A DNA stretch of 17,904 nt from Acetobacter sp. UBA5411 (GTDB taxonomy: Bacteria; Pseudomonadota; Alphaproteobacteria; Acetobacterales; Acetobacteraceae): contig NZ_DHNR01000005.1 of NCBI RefSeq assembly GCF_002409645.1, positions 269,901-287,804 of the forward strand, given 5' to 3'. Below the pieces are notes generated by a model, which was given only the letters and a program-made list of their open reading frames with translations, was not told where the DNA came from and searched no databases. The position numbers were made by a program, and so were the translations under genes. Each line of letters opens with the position of its first letter. Position 1 is the first letter of the stretch. Below are positions 14,955 through 17,904 of the stretch, piece after piece.

Positions 14955-16831
14955 CTATTGCTGAAAAGGCAGATAGCGGAACGTGACGTAAACCGTGTTC
15001 CCTGTCGTCGCGGGATTGACGCTGTTGCCAAACCCGTCGTTGCCGCTGAAGGCGAACTTGCGGATGTAGGTGTATTGCAGGCCGCTCATCACGCTGCCGT
15101 AATGGCCGTCCAGCAAGTGCCACCATCCGCCGGCAGTGAACGAGGCAAGTGTTCGGGTCTGCGCATTGCAGGTTCCGAATTCGACATCGCAGCCGGCAAG
15201 GTTCAGGTCGCCTACGCCGTACCCGTACTGGTTGCCATCCGCTGCGGTGAAACGCTTTCTTCCGGCGGCTTCGACACCGCCATAAAGGTACAGCAGCACG
15301 GAACTGGTCGGATGACCGATCAGTCCGAGCGCGCCCCTGATCTCGGGAATGGGTGTCATCTGGCCTCGACTGTTGAACGTCGTGTCCGGGATGAGAGTGG
15401 GGCCGTAACGCCCGATCCCTTCGCCCGCGATGACATTTCCGGCGAGCTGGAGTTTCGGCGTTCCGAGCGGGACGGTCATGCCACCCCCTACCCCGCCGCC
15501 AAACCGCGTGTCCTTGTGGGTGTGAGCCGCTCCCGGCGACTGGATGACGGAGCGGAACCAGCGTGCCAGACCAAACACCTCATAATGACCGACAGACGTA
15601 TCCACAGCCCCTTTCAGAACCACGTCGGGCGCGGGGTTATCCGTATAACTCGTCTCGGGGTTAAGCAGAGCGCCACCGCTGTTCTGATAATACACCCGGG
15701 CACCGACTTTTTCGTTTCCAACGGCAGGCAGATAGCCCCCGGAGGACATGGCTGAGGAAAACCCGACAGTGGCCTGAGGATCTTCAATTGAGAGCGACAG
15801 CCAGTATTTCTCCCCCAGTCCTTTGTCAGACGAATCTGCGGAACGCGGGTGAAGGTAATGCCGGGGATCTGGTTGTTATCGGTGACCGCGGGCAACTGCT
15901 CGCTTCGGGCCAGAACGCCCTTTGCGTAGTTGGTGGTCAGGCTCCATGCCTGTCCCATGAGGACATGGAAGCCCCAATTCTTATCGGCAAAAGTGAAGTA
16001 ACCCTGCCGCAGGCGGGGCACATAGCCGCTGATCTGCACACTGTTGGTGCTGCCGCCGGAACCACCGAAATCCGTCTCGATATAGGCCTGCAGACGGATG
16101 GCGCTTGTCGGATTTGCCTCAAGCAGCGTTGAAAACCGGCTGAGCTGGGCGGAAAGTCGCTCTTCACTCAGCCCATGATTGGGGCTGTTGGCGTAAGGAA
16201 AATTATTCCATGCGGTCGCCGGGCCGCTGCTGAGGTTCGAATCACGCCAGATATTGGAGAGCTCCAGAAATCCACCGAGCCTGACGGAGATATTGCCGAT
16301 ACTGAAGACGGGTGGCAGATGATCCACGGCTGTCTGGGTAATGGCCAGCGGGCTGGATGAACTCAGATCGATTGAGGATGTTTTTTCCTCGGAAGCCACA
16401 GCAACCGGCTGCGGCCCCGTATCATCAGGTCCACCCAGATGAAGGAAGGGATGTGATGAGTGAGGGCGAACCCGGTCATCGGAAAAAACAGGCTGCGGTT
16501 CGACGGGCGTATTATCATCATTGGAGGCGAACGCGGTCTGGCTGTTGGCGTGGGTGGACCCGGCAGACTGGGCACGCGCCACCGTCTGTCGCGTTTTTCC
16601 TACCTCCTTGTGGGCAGAAAGAGACCGTCCCGGATGACGATGCTGCTCTATGACCAGCACCTTCTGTTCAAGCTTTTTGATCTGCTCCTTGATGAGCGCC
16701 AGATCAGCGTCATCATCCGCTCTGGCCGGAGACGCATATGTCACAGCCAGCCCCATCACCCCGGCGCACAGCGTGACAACGCGAGCAGGCTTTTCCAGTC
16801 CGAGAAAATGAGAAACAAAAATACGCGACAT
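14955..16831 (-). pseudogene. Outer-membrane porin (DcaP-like) with a frameshift
   Basis: Two overlapping frames make one protein. From the ATG at 16831 the first part has a signal peptide ending ASPARA, a short coiled coil (DLALIKEQIKKLEQKVLVIEQ-like) and a Ser/His/Pro-rich linker to about residue 165. Barrel strands follow (FSIGNISVRLGGFLELSNIW, LQAYIETDFGGSGG, WGFHVLMGQAWSL) up to KDWG. There the frame is lost at a run of five Gs (15816-15812). Adding one G restores GEKYWLSLSIEDPQATVGF, which runs directly into the second frame (MSSGGYLPAVGNEKVG...). That frame ends VYVTFRYLPFQQ, a typical last barrel strand. The corrected gene would have 625 codons. Uncorrected, translation ends at 15614 after about 400 residues, some 60 of them junk. 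N-terminal coiled coil plus barrel resembles DcaP-type porins. The break may be real, phase-variable or a sequencing error. Confidence 0.8.
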
Positions 16832-16867
16832 CAAGAGCTCTTGTAAAAGTGATTTGCGGGCAATGAT

Positions 16868-16881
16868 TTGACAAAAATCAA
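16868..16881. promoter_or_regulatory. FNR/CRP-family-like binding site
   Basis: TTGAC-AAAA-ATCAA matches the FNR consensus TTGAT-N4-ATCAA at 9 of 10 defined bases. Its lower edge lies 37 bp upstream of the porin start codon. That leaves little room for class II activation of that start, so repression of the porin-pdc promoter, or action toward clpB, would be more natural. A chance match in an AT-rich patch is possible. Confidence 0.35.
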
Positions 16882-17037
16882 TCGTGAAGTGAAATTTTTT
16901 TTACAGCTTCAGAATGGCGCTCGATTCAGGACAAGCCCACCCGGACAGCTGGAATGGGCCCGGCAGCCTGCCTTGCCGAAAAGAAGCGGGCGTTAACATC
17001 CCGGACAGAATTCAGAAACAAATTACCGGACAAAAAC

Positions 17038-17065
17038 CTTGCATTCCGTTTTTTAGCACCCATAT
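17038..17065 (+). promoter_or_regulatory. RpoH (sigma-32) heat-shock promoter of clpB
   Basis: -35 CTTGCA (17038-17043) and -10 CCCATAT (17059-17065) with 15 nt between, close to the heat-shock consensus CTTGAA / CCCCATNT. A transcript would start near 17072, giving a leader of about 90 nt before the clpB ATG. Heat-shock control of clpB is established in proteobacteria. Confidence 0.75.
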
Positions 17066-17161
17066 CCTTCAACAAGATCAAGACCATGGCCGCGCTGCCT
17101 CCTTGAGGGGCGCCCTTCATGGCCCTGACCGTCGCCTCACTTCAAAGGGACAAACAGGAAT

Positions 17162-17904
17162 ATGGACATTCAGAAATTTACCGAACGTAGTCGTGGCTTT
17201 CTTCAGGCCGCACAGACGATTGCGCTTCGCGAATACAACCAGCAGCTCACGCCAGAGCACCTGCTCAAGGCGATGCTGGATGACAACGAAGGCGCTGCCT
17301 CTTCGCTGATCAAGGCCGCTGGCGGCAACCCGCTCGGCGCGCTTTCCGCTGTTGAAGAAGCTCTCGCCAAACTGCCGAAAGTTCAGGGAGGCGGAGCCGG
17401 TCAGCCACAGGCGACGCCCGACCTCGTGCGCCTGCTCGACAACGCCGAACAGGCCGCCCAGAAAGCCAATGACTCTTTCGTGGCGCAGGATCGTCTTCTC
17501 GTCGCGATTGCGGCGTCTGACACCGCGGCCGGTCGCGCCCTGAAAGACAATGGTGCATCTGCCGATGCGCTTGAAAAAGCCGTCGCCGCTGTCCGTAAGG
17601 GCCGCACCGTCACCAGCGAGAACGCCGAGGCGGGCTTCGACGCGCTGAAGAAATACGCCCGCGACGTGACCGCCGTGGCGCTGGCCGGCAAGCTTGATCC
17701 GGTGATTGGCCGTGACGAGGAAATCCGTCGCGCCATCCAGGTTCTCGCACGCCGCAGCAAGAACAATCCTGTTCTGATCGGTGAGCCGGGCGTTGGTAAG
17801 ACCGCCATCGTCGAAGGACTGGCCCAGCGTATCGTCAATGGCGACGTGCCGGAGGCGCTTCGCAACAAGAAGCTGCTTTCCCTCGACATGGGCGCGCTGA
17901 TTGC
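17162..17904 (+). CDS. clpB: ClpB disaggregase (Hsp100), N-terminal 247 codons (runs off the window)
   Basis: ATP-driven hexameric chaperone that pulls proteins from aggregates together with DnaK. The visible part starts MDIQKFTERSRGFLQAAQTI and contains both Clp N-domain repeats (about residues 6-60 and 85-145: EYNQQLTPEHLLKAML, then SFVAQDRLLVAIAAS). The linker and the opening of the first AAA+ domain follow: LKKYARDVTAVALAGKLDPV, IGRDEEIRRAIQVLARRSKNNP. Walker A is GEPGVGKT at about 207-214, the same place as in E. coli ClpB. The rest (M-domain, second AAA+ domain) lies beyond the window. AGGA sits only 2 nt before the ATG, with AGGGA further up. A sigma-32-like promoter precedes it. Confidence 0.97.
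   Translation, partial: MDIQKFTERSRGFLQAAQTIALREYNQQLTPEHLLKAMLDDNEGAASSLIKAAGGNPLGALSAVEEALAKLPKVQGGGAGQPQATPDLVRLLDNAEQAAQKANDSFVAQDRLLVAIAASDTAAGRALKDNGASADALEKAVAAVRKGRTVTSENAEAGFDALKKYARDVTAVALAGKLDPVIGRDEEIRRAIQVLARRSKNNPVLIGEPGVGKTAIVEGLAQRIVNGDVPEALRNKKLLSLDMGALI

Larger units (their letters stand above)
16832..17161. other. Divergent promoter region between the porin-pdc unit and clpB
   Basis: 330 bases without a convincing gene. It must carry promoters in both directions. The heat-shock promoter (17038-17065) and an FNR-like dyad (16868-16881) are listed separately. TTGACA at 16868-16873 could also be a vegetative -35 for clpB, but the -10 at the right distance (GAAATT) is poor. 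Confidence 0.55.

Noticed and set aside
13808..14986. 392-codon open frame on the plus strand
   Set aside because: It is a shadow of pyruvate decarboxylase on the opposite strand, whose catalytic residues are all in place.
14925..15755. 276-codon open frame on the plus strand
   Set aside because: It is antisense to the second half of the porin gene and carries no domain pattern.
1..17904. CRISPR array, tRNA or rRNA genes
   Set aside because: No regularly spaced repeats, cloverleaf-like segments or rRNA-like sequence were seen on reading the window; a small RNA could still be missed without a covariance search.

Overview
The window reads as a chromosomal segment of an acetic acid bacterium (Acetobacteraceae, Acetobacter or a close relative). 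The main reasons are a bacterial pyruvate decarboxylase, moderately GC-rich backbone genes, and IS481 and IS5 transposase remnants of a type I associate with this group. This assignment is inference from gene content, not a database match.

Layout. (1) 1-3362, minus strand: a CzcCBA-type heavy-metal RND efflux operon. The pump gene runs off the left edge, the adaptor is complete, and the outer-membrane channel gene is cut to 168 codons. (2) 3363-4566: a junction zone with a decayed IS481-family transposase (plus) abutting the 5' end of an IS5-family transposase (minus), then a very AT-rich gene-free stretch. (3) 4567-8296, plus strand: five intact, closely packed, AT-rich genes for a Mu-type phage baseplate (hub, spike, gp25-like wedge, J-like wedge, gp48/I-like protein). 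No tube, sheath, tape measure, fibre, head or transposition gene accompanies them. (4) 8311-10435, minus: a sensor kinase and OmpR-type response regulator pair. (5) 10755-11624, minus: a membrane-anchored YpfJ-type zinc metallopeptidase. (6) 11858-16831, minus: a porin, pyruvate decarboxylase and MFS transporter in that transcriptional order. The porin is frameshifted at a run of five Gs. (7) 17162 onward, plus: the start of clpB, preceded by a good heat-shock (RpoH-type) promoter.

How the parts work together. The efflux operon probably exports divalent metals but has lost most of its own outer-membrane channel. The porin-pdc-MFS group looks like uptake and central carbon metabolism: pyruvate decarboxylase makes acetaldehyde, which acetic acid bacteria oxidise to acetate. 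The porin reading frame is broken upstream of pdc. The most unusual element is the baseplate cassette: open in all five frames, compositionally foreign, flanked on the left by IS debris and ending 14 bp from the convergent sensor-kinase gene.
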